Shown: positions 33,633 through 41,271, numbered from the stretch's first letter. The stretch: DNA of 43,656 nucleotides from Pseudomonadota bacterium (GCA_023428645.1 JAEYXD010000030.1:1-43656), one strand, 5' to 3'. Program-made: numbers and translations. Notes: generated by a model not told the origin, from the sequence alone.

Positions 33633-34124
33633 TCAGATCGAGACGAATCTCCCCTGCTCGCGATCCTTGCGCACTTCCCCGGCGCGAAAGACCTGGCCGT
33701 TCATCGCGATGTAGACGCCCGCGCTTGCGGTCTGCGCGACGGCGAACGCCATGCCGAGATTGAATGCCGCGTCGCTCTCGGCGAAACGCGCCGGCGACAG
33801 CGCGCCAGTGAGGGCGATCGTCTTGCCCGCGATGGCTGTCAGCACCGCGGCGCTCTGCGTCATCGTGTCGGTGCCGTGCGTGACGACGACTCTCGTTTCG
33901 GGCGCGCCGCCGATGACATCCCGCAAGCCCTCGCGATCGGCGTCGGTGAGATCCAGGCTGTCCTTGCGCGAGAACTCGTGAACGCGGTAGGGCTGCGTCA
34001 CGCGCGCGATCTGCAGCAGTCGCGCGACGATGCTGTCGCCGACCTGATATTCGCTGAGCGCATCGAAATAGGCCTTGTCGAGCGTCCCGCCCGTCGTGAC
34101 GACCAGGATTCGATCCTTTGTCAT
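33633..34124 (-). CDS. Short asparaginase-domain protein
   Basis: 163 residues that match only the N-terminal domain of L-asparaginases. Both active-site motifs are there: VVTTGGTLDKAYFD with the nucleophilic Thr near the start, and VVVTHGTDTMTQSA with the Thr-Asp pair. The usual C-terminal domain (another 150 or so residues) is absent and no remnant of it is seen downstream, so it looks like a genuine short family rather than a truncation. The ATG at 34124 begins right at the first strand; a longer frame exists upstream but is unconserved. Whether it hydrolyses asparagine or another amide is unknown. Confidence 0.8.
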   Translation of the reverse strand: MTKDRILVVTTGGTLDKAYFDALSEYQVGDSIVARLLQIARVTQPYRVHEFSRKDSLDLTDADREGLRDVIGGAPETRVVVTHGTDTMTQSAAVLTAIAGKTIALTGALSPARFAESDAAFNLGMAFAVAQTASAGVYIAMNGQVFRAGEVRKDREQGRFVSI

Positions 34125-34281
34125 TGCTTGCTCAACCCCTTGGAAAAATGGCCTGGCCTCGCACCGACACGTAGAAGCAAGCACCAGGCCGGCCATCCCG
34201 GTTTGCATTCGAGGTCACTTGAACGCCTGCAAGGCACCGCGTATTTTCGCGCGAAATCACGATCTTTGCCGCAGGCGAAAC

Positions 34282-35901
34282 ATGAACACCCTCCGCTCCG
34301 CGTCTTGGGCCCTCGCACTTCTCTCGGCATCGTTCACGACGCAGGCACAACATGCGGGACACGATCATCCCGCAGCAGCGCTGGGAACCAGCGCGATCGG
34401 CACGACCGAATTTCAAACGTCGTGCAAACCGGCGGTCAAGGATGCCTTCAATCGGGGCGTCTCGCTGCTGCACTCGTTCTGGTTCGGCGAATCGCGCGGC
34501 GTGTTCGAGGACGTGCTGAAGACGGACCCGGACTGTGCGATCGCGTATTGGGGCATCGCGCTGACGCACTGGGGCAATCCGTTCTCCGGCTTGCGTTCGC
34601 AACAGACGATTGCGATCGGCAAGGCCGCGACCGACAAGGCGCAGTCCACCGGCAAGCCGACGCCTCGCGAGCGCGGCTACATCGACGCGGTCGCCATCCT
34701 GTTCTCGAACGATGATCCCGGCACGCAACGCTCACGCATCGTGAACTATGAAAGCGCGATGGAGAAGGTCGCCGCCGAGAACACGAACGACGTCGAGGCG
34801 AAGATCTTCTACGCGCTGGCGATCGCACAAGCCGCGCCGCCCGAGGACAAGAGTTACGCGCGGCAGCTGAAGGCTGGCGCGATCCTCGACCCACTGTTTG
34901 CGAAGATGCCGAATCATCCGGGGCTCGCCCACTACATCATCCATGCGTACGACGCGCCGCCGCTCGCGCCCAAGGCGTTGGCGGCCGCACGCGCGTACGC
35001 TGACATCGCGCCCGCCGTGCCGCACGCGCTGCACATGCCCTCGCACACCTTCACTCGCGTCGGCCTGTGGCAGGAGTCGGTCGCGACGAATACGAAATCC
35101 GCCGACACCGCCGAGCGCCATGGTGAGCCCGGCGCGGTGCTGCACGCGCTCGACTACATGACGTACGCGTACCTGCAAATGGGCATGGACGCGCAGGCGA
35201 AGGCGGTCGTGGAGCGGACGCTGCAGCTCGCGCGGCCGACCGAGAAGGCCGCCGCGGGCGCCGTGAATCCCTTCGCATCCGCCGCGATCCCGGCGCGCTA
35301 TGCCCTGGAACGTCAGCAATGGGCGGCCGCCGCGCAGCTCGCCGTCATCGATTCGCCGAGCGCGCCGTATGTCGAGGCGATGAGCCGCTTCGCCCGCGCG
35401 ATCGGCGCGGCGCGTTCCGGCAATCCCGCCGCGGCCGCTCCCGAGATCGAGCGCCTCGCCGCCCTCCATGCCCGCAGCCTCGAGCTGAAGGACGCGTACT
35501 GGGCCGGAATCATCGACATTCAGCGTCGCGGCGCGAGCGCCTGGATGCAGTTCGCCGCGGGCAAGAAGGCCGAGGCGATCGCCGCGATGCGCGCCGCCGC
35601 CGATGCCGAAGATGCGACGGACAAGGCCGCCGTGACGCCCGGCCCGCTCGCGCCGGCGCGCGAGATGCTCGGTTTCATGCTGTTGGAGGCCGGCAAGACC
35701 GATGAGGCGCTCGCCGCCTTCGACGCCGTGATCGCGAAAGAGCCGAACCGGTTCCTCGCCCTGTACGGCGCCGGACAAGCCGCCGAGAAGGCTCGCCAAA
35801 CGAGCCGGGCGAAGCGCTACTACGGCCAGATCGCCGCGATCTGCAAGGATGCGACCGGCGAGCGTCCAGAGCTCGCTTATGTGCGGAAAATGGCTTCGTG
35901 A
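34282..35901 (+). CDS. Secreted tetratricopeptide-repeat protein
   Basis: 539 residues with a signal peptide (about 1-22, ending TTQAQ) and a His-rich start (HAGHDH). TPR-like helical pairs occur through the chain, clearest in AIAYWGIALTHWGNPF, GAVLHALDYMTYAYLQMG and AGKTDEALAAFDAVIAKEPN. A conserved central block has MPNHPGLAHYIIHAYD and PHALHMPSHTFTRVGLW, which I recall from a family of uncharacterised TPR proteins; the His/Asp content could bind metal. The ATG at 34282 starts the signal peptide. It is divergent from the asparaginase gene and precedes the DAHP synthase leader region by 85 bases. Confidence 0.8.
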   Translation: MNTLRSASWALALLSASFTTQAQHAGHDHPAAALGTSAIGTTEFQTSCKPAVKDAFNRGVSLLHSFWFGESRGVFEDVLKTDPDCAIAYWGIALTHWGNPFSGLRSQQTIAIGKAATDKAQSTGKPTPRERGYIDAVAILFSNDDPGTQRSRIVNYESAMEKVAAENTNDVEAKIFYALAIAQAAPPEDKSYARQLKAGAILDPLFAKMPNHPGLAHYIIHAYDAPPLAPKALAAARAYADIAPAVPHALHMPSHTFTRVGLWQESVATNTKSADTAERHGEPGAVLHALDYMTYAYLQMGMDAQAKAVVERTLQLARPTEKAAAGAVNPFASAAIPARYALERQQWAAAAQLAVIDSPSAPYVEAMSRFARAIGAARSGNPAAAAPEIERLAALHARSLELKDAYWAGIIDIQRRGASAWMQFAAGKKAEAIAAMRAAADAEDATDKAAVTPGPLAPAREMLGFMLLEAGKTDEALAAFDAVIAKEPNRFLALYGAGQAAEKARQTSRAKRYYGQIAAICKDATGERPELAYVRKMAS

Positions 35902-35986
35902 GCCAGCGCGAACCCGCGACGTGACAGCTCGATCTCGAAAATTCTTTGTTGCCAGGGGCCGCGCCGGCGTGTTACGAAGTGCACCC

Positions 35987-36064
35987 ATGAATTTCGGTCG
36001 TTCCTATCGATTCTGGTTTTACGCGAGTCCGAAGCCGCTGGCGGAAGGATTGGGTACGGCCTGA
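35987..36064 (+). CDS. Aromatic-rich leader peptide of the DAHP synthase gene (25 aa)
   Basis: A 25-codon ORF just upstream of the DAHP synthase gene. Its residues 7-12 read YRFWFY, and Phe is also at position 3, so six of the first twelve residues are aromatic: three Phe, two Tyr, one Trp. All three end products of the aromatic pathway are thus sensed in one peptide. The TGA (36062-36064) is followed 31 bases later by an intrinsic terminator. The Shine-Dalgarno is weak (GAAG about 8 bases upstream). The ORF is too short and too biased to be a structural gene; the layout is that of ribosome-mediated attenuation. Confidence 0.8.
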   Translation: MNFGRSYRFWFYASPKPLAEGLGTA

Positions 36065-36105
36065 AATCGACGAAACGCTCGAACCCGACACGAACAACCG
36101 CCAGC
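36037..36105 (+). promoter_or_regulatory. Antiterminator pairing of the aro attenuator
   Basis: GCTGGCGG (36037-36044), inside the leader ORF, is perfectly complementary to CCGCCAGC (36098-36105), the 5' arm of the terminator. It also equals the terminator's 3' arm, so the two structures are mutually exclusive. The aromatic codon run (36005-36022) ends 14 bases before this segment. A ribosome stalled there would leave it free to pair and block termination. A ribosome reaching the stop codon would sit between the two arms. Confidence 0.75.
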
Positions 36106-36124
36106 CCTCTGGCGGTTTTTTTTT
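36096..36124 (+). terminator. Intrinsic terminator (attenuator) before the DAHP synthase gene
   Basis: Stem AACCGCCAG (36096-36104) with CTGGCGGTT (36109-36117), loop CCCT, followed by a run of Ts to 36124. It lies 31 bases after the leader stop and 47 bases before the DAHP synthase GTG, so it must be read through for expression. It could also end the TPR-gene transcript. Confidence 0.9.
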
Positions 36125-36170
36125 GCCCCGTTTTTTTTGCCGACCGCTTGCTCATTCGAGGAGATTTGCC

Positions 36171-37256
36171 GTGAACGTTCGTACCGATGACTTGCGCATT
36201 CGCGACATTCGCGAGCTCACCACGCCTGCGACGCTGATGCGCGAGTTCGCGATCACGGAGCCCGCCTCCATCACGGTCGCGGCCGGCCGCCGTGCGCTTC
36301 AGCGCATCCTGCACGGTCACGATGATCGTCTCGCCGTCGTGATCGGCCCTTGCTCGATTCACGACCCGGTGGCGGCCATGGAGTACGCGCACCGTCTCAA
36401 GGAACTGCGCGAGCGCCACAGCGACACGCTCGAAATCATCATGCGCGTGTATTTCGAGAAGCCGCGCACGACCGTCGGCTGGAAAGGCCTCATCAACGAT
36501 CCCGATCTCGACGGCAGCTTCAACATCAACGAAGGCTTGCGCCGGGCGCGCGGCCTGCTGCTCGACATCAACCAGCTGGGACTGCCCGCCGGCTGCGAAT
36601 TCCTCGACATCATCACACCGCAATACCTCGCCGACCTCGTCGCCTGGGGCGCCATCGGCGCACGCACGACGGAAAGCCAGATCCATCGTGAAATGGCCTC
36701 GGGCCTGTCGTGCCCGATCGGCTTCAAGAACGGCACCGACGGTAACGTGAAGATCGCGATCGACGCCGTGCAAGCGGCGTCGCATCCGCATCATTTTCTG
36801 GCGGTGACGAAGCAGGGTCACAGCGCGATCGCCGCGACCGCGGGCAACTCGGACTGCCACGTCATCTTGCGCGGCGGAAAGACGCCGAACTACGCCGCCG
36901 AGCACGTGGACGAAGTGTGCCGCCAGCTCGCGGCCGCCCGCCTGGAAACGCGCGTCATGATCGATGTGAGCCATGGCAACAGCAGCAAGCGGCCGGAGAA
37001 TCAGCCGCTCGTCGCGGAAAACATCGCCGCGCAGATCGAAGGCGGCGAGCGCCGCATCCTCGGCGTCATGATCGAAAGTCACTTGCAGGCAGGCCGGCAG
37101 GATCTCGTCGCCGGACAACCGCTCGTCTATGGCCAGAGCGTGACGGACGGCTGCATCGGCTGGGACTCTTCGGTCGCCGTGCTCGAGCGGCTCGCGAGAG
37201 CGGTGAAGCAACGGCGGGCACGCGAGACGCTCGCCGCGGCGCCGGCGCTCGCGTGA
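36171..37256 (+). CDS. aroG: 3-Deoxy-7-phosphoheptulonate (DAHP) synthase, class I
   Basis: First enzyme of the shikimate pathway, joining PEP and erythrose 4-phosphate. 361 residues, normal for the AroF/G/H type. Motifs include VVIGPCSIHDP, FEKPRTTVGWKGLINDP, CEFLDIITPQY, GARTTESQIHREMASGL, FKNGTDG, VMIDVSHGNSSK and GQSVTDGCIGW. The GTG at 36171 has GAGGAG 8 bases upstream; the frame upstream of it runs through the terminator and is rejected. The gene symbol is by family; which amino acid inhibits the enzyme cannot be told by eye. Expression is probably set by the leader peptide and attenuator just upstream, which reads Phe, Tyr and Trp codons. It converges with the next gene, 10 bases apart. 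Confidence 0.94.
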   Translation: MNVRTDDLRIRDIRELTTPATLMREFAITEPASITVAAGRRALQRILHGHDDRLAVVIGPCSIHDPVAAMEYAHRLKELRERHSDTLEIIMRVYFEKPRTTVGWKGLINDPDLDGSFNINEGLRRARGLLLDINQLGLPAGCEFLDIITPQYLADLVAWGAIGARTTESQIHREMASGLSCPIGFKNGTDGNVKIAIDAVQAASHPHHFLAVTKQGHSAIAATAGNSDCHVILRGGKTPNYAAEHVDEVCRQLAAARLETRVMIDVSHGNSSKRPENQPLVAENIAAQIEGGERRILGVMIESHLQAGRQDLVAGQPLVYGQSVTDGCIGWDSSVAVLERLARAVKQRRARETLAAAPALA

Positions 37257-37266
37257 GCGCACATTC

Positions 37267-37629
37267 TCAATCGGTGACGAGCTTGCCGATCACCGCGCGC
37301 TGAGGGCGCTCGGGCAAATATCGAATCGCCACGATCGCGCCCTGAGCAGGCAGGGGCCGTGGCGATTCACTCTCGGCCGCGGCGCGCGCGACGTGACACG
37401 CGCGAATCGGTTCCTGCGCCCCGCTCGGCGTGAAGTCGAAATACAGACGCGTGCAGTCGTCCAGCATGAACGGACGTTGAATCGCGACGACGCGACCGAA
37501 GCACGACTCTCCGGCATGCGCGATGCGCCTCTGGCTCTCTTCCAGACGCGCCACGATCACGTGCTTGATCGCGAGCCATACGGTGATGACGAACAGTGAA
37601 CCGATTGCGAGCAGAACTTCGTTGGGCAT
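37267..37629 (-). CDS. Small membrane protein, hypothetical (120 aa)
   Basis: 120 residues with one N-terminal membrane helix (about 4-22, LLAIGSLFVITVWLAI) and a soluble beta-rich part containing GRVVAIQRPFMLDDCTRLYFDFTPSGAQ and, at the end, GAIVAIRYLPERPQRAVIGKL. The pattern of a variable strand, DFTP and IRYLPE-type strand recalls DUF3592-like proteins, but I am not sure. GGAG lies 10 bases before the ATG at 37629. Two Cys residues are present. It is divergent from the zinc-finger gene across 284 bases in which I see no gene. Confidence 0.65.
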   Translation of the reverse strand: MPNEVLLAIGSLFVITVWLAIKHVIVARLEESQRRIAHAGESCFGRVVAIQRPFMLDDCTRLYFDFTPSGAQEPIRACHVARAAAESESPRPLPAQGAIVAIRYLPERPQRAVIGKLVTD

Positions 37630-37913
37630 GGCACAGAACTCCGGGCTCGACCGCAATGTGCATCCATGCCCGCCGGGGCTCCATGAGACGTTCCCCTGGT
37701 GTGGGCTCAGCCGCTCGCCATAAATTCCGGGGTCCGGCGGGCGGCCTTGCTCGTGGGCCGTTTCACATGTGCTGCGAGCGGTCGCCCGACATCGGCGCGC
37801 AAGTGACCTTGCCGCGGACAACGGCTCGCGCGACGCGGCGCGCGCATGCTTGCTCCGCGGAGATTTGGCACCATCTTCCAAGCACTTATCGGTGAACGAA
37901 GCGAGGCAAGACC

Positions 37914-38180
37914 ATGGCGACGGGCTGGGCCGGCGATGGCGCCGTTCAAGATCAGATCGATGCAACCGTCAAGGATGGCGTGAATCGCGCGCAGAGCCGC
38001 TTGTCGAGCGGCCCGAGCCTGACGCATTGCGCCGAATGCGGCGCGAGCATTCCGGAGGCGCGCCAGAAGGCAGTACCTGGCGTGCGTCTTTGTATTGTTT
38101 GTCAGGAAGCAGCTGACCGCGAGGCCGCGGCTTTCAGTGGCTACAACCGGCGCGGCAGCAAGGACAGTCAGCTGCGTTGA
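37914..38180 (+). CDS. DksA/TraR-family C4 zinc-finger protein (YbiI-like)
   Basis: 88 residues. The zinc finger is THCAECGASIPEARQKAVPG followed by RLCIVCQEAAD, giving four cysteines (Cys39, Cys42, Cys60, Cys63). The N-terminal coiled-coil part is short, as in YbiI/TraR rather than DksA, so it probably lacks the long hairpin that DksA inserts into RNA polymerase. The start ATGGCGACGGGCTGG is preceded by GAGG about 8 bases upstream. Role as an RNA polymerase-associated factor is a family-level guess. Confidence 0.88.
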   Translation: MATGWAGDGAVQDQIDATVKDGVNRAQSRLSSGPSLTHCAECGASIPEARQKAVPGVRLCIVCQEAADREAAAFSGYNRRGSKDSQLR

Positions 38181-38256
38181 TCACGCTCGCCGGGGTCGGG
38201 CCCGCCCGCGCGGCACACCCGAAGCGCTCGCATCGAGGCGCCGGCCCATACCCAGC

Positions 38257-38454
38257 CTATTTCCGCGACTTCGGCCCCGCGAAAAACCAGATGATGAAGC
38301 CGAGCACCGGCAGCACGATCACGAGCAGGATCCACACCACCTTCTTACCCGTGGTCGTCCCGCTCTGAACAATATTCACGATCGCCCAGATGTCCGCGAC
38401 GAGGACGATCAGACCCCAAAGGCCATTCACTTCTCGGAACACGGTTGCCTCCAT
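38257..38454 (-). CDS. PLDc_N-type small membrane protein (65 aa)
   Basis: 65 residues with two membrane helices, GLIVLVADIWAIVNIVQS and VVWILLVIVLPVLGFIIWFFAG, joined by a short polar turn (GTTTGKKV). This two-helix form ending in LGFIIWFF-x-GPK is typical of the PLDc_N domain, which also occurs at the N-terminus of cardiolipin synthases and as stand-alone proteins. No phospholipase domain is present. The start is uncertain (ATGs at 38454, 38475 and 38529; none has a strong Shine-Dalgarno); I use the shortest. Confidence 0.8.
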   Translation of the reverse strand: MEATVFREVNGLWGLIVLVADIWAIVNIVQSGTTTGKKVVWILLVIVLPVLGFIIWFFAGPKSRK

Positions 38455-38503
38455 CGGTGCCGGCGCGGGGAACATACGATCGCTTGATTCTGGCCGAATT
38501 TCC

Positions 38504-38519
38504 ACGTGGGTTCCCACGT
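38504..38519. promoter_or_regulatory. Inverted repeat in a divergent promoter region
   Basis: Perfect inverted repeat ACGTGGG-TT-CCCACGT between the PLDc_N gene and the GNAT gene. Two more ACGT-containing half-like sites follow within 30 bases (CCACGTCGCGTG, AACGTGAG). It looks like an operator; the regulator is unknown. Confidence 0.4.
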
Positions 38520-38675
38520 TCGCATCCACGTCGCGTGACTAACGTGAGCGCGTGTTTCGAGATCCGAGCCTGGAGTCAGCGATGAACACGCGTTTCCCTC
38601 GATACCTATTTGCATCCTCGTTCGTGCGGCGGTTGCCAAGAGCTCTTCGTCGAGCTCGCCTTGCGGAGCGGCGTC

Positions 38676-39218
38676 ATGTGCTCGAATCGTGAGCGTGCGA
38701 TCTTCATTCGCCGCTGCCAGACGAATGAGCATGCGCAGATCGGCCAGATGCTCGTCGATGCCTACGCGAAGCTGCCCGGCATGCCGCAACCGTGCGACCA
38801 GCCCGAGTACTACGACATGCTCGCGAATGTCGGCAAACGCGACGGCAATCCCGCGATACGCGTGTTCGTCGCCGCGAACGAGCGCGACGTGCCGGTCGGC
38901 AGCATCGATTTCATCACCGACATGCGGCACTACGGCACGCACAGTCTCGCGACGAGCGTGCCGGACGCCGCGGGCGTTCGCCTGCTCGTCGTGCAGCCGG
39001 ACTGGCGCGGGTTCGGCATCGGCAATGCGCTGACGCGCTATTGCATCGAGCACGCACGCACGCTGCACAAGTCGTGCGTGATCCTGCACTCGACACGGGT
39101 CATGCGAACCGCCTGGTCGATGTACGAACGCATGGGCTTCGAGCGCTTTCCGCACATCGATTTTCAGCAAGGCACGCTCGACGTGTACGGCTTCAAGCTG
39201 CGGCTCGCTGGCCGATGA
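38676..39218 (+). CDS. GNAT-family N-acetyltransferase
   Basis: 180 residues. The acetyl-CoA loop is in VRLLVVQPDWRGFGIGNALTRYCIEHAR (motif A, R/Q-x-x-G-x-G form as RGFGIG), and the C-terminal part has TAWSMYERMGFERF, the usual strand/helix before the last strand. The ATG at 38676 has GGAG 8 bases upstream; the longer frame upstream is rejected. A 36-codon ORF (38582-38692) with its own GGAG overlaps the start in another frame. The acceptor substrate is unknown. Confidence 0.85.
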   Translation: MCSNRERAIFIRRCQTNEHAQIGQMLVDAYAKLPGMPQPCDQPEYYDMLANVGKRDGNPAIRVFVAANERDVPVGSIDFITDMRHYGTHSLATSVPDAAGVRLLVVQPDWRGFGIGNALTRYCIEHARTLHKSCVILHSTRVMRTAWSMYERMGFERFPHIDFQQGTLDVYGFKLRLAGR

Positions 39219-39320
39219 CCTCGTGTTGCACGAGAATTGCGCGCTGGCTCGGGATCCGCCGCGGCAGGGTCATTACCATGCCGAGCCGAACGCGGCCCTC
39301 TTGCCGTCAGGAGATCGATC

Positions 39321-40097
39321 ATGCGCAAGTCATTCGTCTGGAGCCTGGTGGCGGCACTCCTGTTCGTGCAGGCCGCCAGCGCGGACGAAGTGGTTCGTGA
39401 GCCGCTCATCGTGTTCGGCGCGGCGTCGCTGACGGATGCGCTGCAGGAGATCTCCGCGGAGTACACGAAATCTTCCGGGACCGAGGTGAAGCTGTCGTTC
39501 GCGGCGAGCTCCGCGCTCGCGAAACAGATCGAGTCGGGAGCGAAGGCGGATGTGTTCTTCTCCGCCGACGAGGAATGGATGGCATACCTCGATCAGCGCC
39601 GCCTCATCGACAGCTCCTCGCGGCGCGCGCTGCTCGGCAATCAGCTCGTGCTCATCGCGCCGAGCGACAGCAGGATCGCCGTGAAGCTGGGGCGCGATGC
39701 ACCGCTCGCGCAAGCGCTCGGTAAGCGCGGCCGGCTCGCGACGGGCGATCCGGACTCCGTGCCGGTCGGCAAGTACGCGAAGGCTGCGCTGACCTCGCTC
39801 GATCTGTGGACGTCGCTGGAGTCGCGCCTGGCGCGCGCGGACAACGTGCGCGTCGCGCTGATGTACGTCGCGCGCGGCGAGGCGCCGCTCGGCATCGTGT
39901 ACGCGACCGACGCCGCGGCCGAGCCGAAGGTGCGCGTCGTGGCCACGTTCCCGGCGCACTCGCACGCGCCCATCACGTACCCGGTCGCCGTGACCTCTGT
40001 CGCGAAGCCCGGCGCGCAGGCGTACGTCGACTTTCTGCGCGGGCCCGCGGCCCGCGCGATCTTCGAAAAGGCAGGCTTTACGGTTCTCGCTCGCTAA
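39321..40097 (+). CDS. modA: Molybdate ABC transporter substrate-binding protein
   Basis: Periplasmic oxyanion-binding protein, 258 residues with a signal peptide (about 1-21, ending ASA). Family motifs are VFGAASLTDALQEI at the start of the mature part (the Ser of AASL binds the anion), SFAASSALAKQIESGAKADVFFSAD in parts, LLGNQLVLIAP, ATGDPDSVPVGKYA, and GEAPLGIVYATDA. AGGAG lies 8 bases before the ATG. No modB or modC gene follows: the next plus-strand gene is a 73-residue unknown. So it is an orphan binding protein here; the rest of the transporter must be elsewhere, or the protein has another job. Confidence 0.92.
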   Translation: MRKSFVWSLVAALLFVQAASADEVVREPLIVFGAASLTDALQEISAEYTKSSGTEVKLSFAASSALAKQIESGAKADVFFSADEEWMAYLDQRRLIDSSSRRALLGNQLVLIAPSDSRIAVKLGRDAPLAQALGKRGRLATGDPDSVPVGKYAKAALTSLDLWTSLESRLARADNVRVALMYVARGEAPLGIVYATDAAAEPKVRVVATFPAHSHAPITYPVAVTSVAKPGAQAYVDFLRGPAARAIFEKAGFTVLAR

Positions 40098-40227
40098 GGC
40101 TCCGAGCGGGGCTTCGGTACTGCGAGTGGGCGGGCGACCCCTGTCGTCATTCCGCGTCGGACCCGGACGCGGCGCGCCAGAACGTCGGGAGGTGACATTT
40201 TCTGTCCAATGCGGCCGCCCGCGGCGT

Positions 40228-40257
40228 AATCACAAGTGATTGATATAGCTGAATATC
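40228..40257. promoter_or_regulatory. Paired inverted repeats upstream of the sigma-54 promoter
   Basis: AATCAC-AA-GTGATT (40228-40241) is immediately followed by GATAT-AGCTGA-ATATC (40242-40257), in an AT-rich patch that stands out from the GC-rich surroundings. They end about 7 bases before the -24 element. They may be activator or IHF-type sites; this is inferred from position. Confidence 0.45.
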
Positions 40258-40263
40258 CTGAAG

Positions 40264-40279
40264 TGGCATAGGCATTGCA
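40264..40279 (+). promoter_or_regulatory. Sigma-54 (RpoN) type promoter
   Basis: TGGCATAGGCATTGCA matches the -24/-12 consensus TGGCAC-N5-TTGCA, with GG (40265-40266) and GC (40277-40278) exactly 10 bases apart. The expected start near 40290 gives a leader of about 29 bases to the ATG at 40319, with AGGA 7 bases before that ATG. Confidence 0.75.
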
Positions 40280-40318
40280 CTGATTCTGCCAACGCAAAAG
40301 CCTGTGAAGGACACGAAC

Positions 40319-40540
40319 ATGAAGTGCCAGGTCGTCGGTTGGTTGTTCATCGATTCCGAGAAGCCGCAGCTGCTCGTGCGCGAGCAGGACGGAGCGGCGG
40401 CGCAGCGCGTCAATCTCGATACCAGCTTCGCGCATCAGGCGGTCCAGACGGGCTCCTTCCGGCGCGGCAATCCGATCGTCGATCCGGTGACGCAGCAGAC
40501 GGTCGGCTATGAAATGGAAGCCCTGATAGAGCCGTTCTGA
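40319..40540 (+). CDS. Small hypothetical protein behind a sigma-54 promoter (73 aa)
   Basis: I do not recognise the family. The 73 residues are soluble, probably beta-rich, and contain a single Cys; segments include VVGWLFIDSEKPQLLVREQDG and TVGYEMEALIEPF. The ATG at 40319 is placed by AGGA 7 bases upstream; a GTG 15 bases earlier is less likely. A sigma-54-type promoter (40264-40279) and two inverted repeats precede it, so expression is probably dependent on an enhancer-binding activator. It converges with the DUF4197 gene, 23 bases apart. Confidence 0.65.
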   Translation: MKCQVVGWLFIDSEKPQLLVREQDGAAAQRVNLDTSFAHQAVQTGSFRRGNPIVDPVTQQTVGYEMEALIEPF

Positions 40541-40563
40541 GCTTCCCCCCATGGGAGCGGCGG

Positions 40564-41271
40564 TCATCTGCCAAACACCGCCGCGATCGCGCTGCTGCCG
40601 CGGCCGAGCGGATCCTGGCGGATCAGCTTTTCTTCCTCGCCCACCTGCTTGAACAACGCATCGAGACTCGCCGTGAGCACATGCTGCTCCAGATCCAGGT
40701 CCGGCTTGTTCGCGAGCGGCAGCTGCTGGTACGTCGTCAAGAGCTGCTGATACTGGCGATAGAACCCCAGTTGCTCGAGATTGCGCTGAATGATCGGCTG
40801 ATATCGCTGACGTAGCGCCACCTCGGTCTGCCGCCGGAAATATTCCGTGGCCGCCATATCACCGCCGCGCACGATCCCCAGCGCATCCTGGATCGTCATC
40901 GCGCGCACGGCGCCCACGAAAATGGCCTTGGCCTCGACGGCCGCCTGCTCGGCGCCCTGATTCATGAGCGCTTCCACGCGATCGAGCTGACCGCCCAAGC
41001 CGAACTGACGCAGACGCGCGGCGATGGGCTGCACCTGCTGCGGCAATTCGATGCGATACACGGGATGCTGGCTGTAACCGCCGCTTTTCGATAGCAGGTC
41101 CGCGGCCCGCGTGCTGCCCAGCTCCAACGACGCCTTGACCGCGTTCCCGACCAGCGACGAATTCGTCGCGGACGTGCCCGAGCCGCCGCTCGGCGTCGCC
41201 AGGATCTGCGACATCTCGGCACACCCGGCGCAGCTCACGGCCAGGACAACGATCAGCAGGGCTCGCTTCAT
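40564..41271 (-). CDS. DUF4197 lipoprotein
   Basis: 235 residues with a lipoprotein signal ending SCAGC (Cys17). The DUF4197 pattern is clear: LKASLELGS-type start (here VKASLELGSTRAADLLSK), RIELPQQVQPIAARLRQFG, the AVEAKAIFVGAVRAMTIQDALGIVRGGDMAATEYFRRQT stretch in parts, and the helical end LDALFKQVGEEEKLIRQDP. The family is common in proteobacteria and its function is unknown. Probably helical and periplasmic. It is divergent from the DUF6122-like gene across 68 bases. Confidence 0.9.
   Translation of the reverse strand: MKRALLIVVLAVSCAGCAEMSQILATPSGGSGTSATNSSLVGNAVKASLELGSTRAADLLSKSGGYSQHPVYRIELPQQVQPIAARLRQFGLGGQLDRVEALMNQGAEQAAVEAKAIFVGAVRAMTIQDALGIVRGGDMAATEYFRRQTEVALRQRYQPIIQRNLEQLGFYRQYQQLLTTYQQLPLANKPDLDLEQHVLTASLDALFKQVGEEEKLIRQDPLGRGSSAIAAVFGR

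Noticed and set aside
37865..37880. Second sigma-54-like site (TTTGGCACC) before the zinc-finger gene
   Set aside because: Ten bases after GG the sequence is CA, not GC, so the -12 element is missing.
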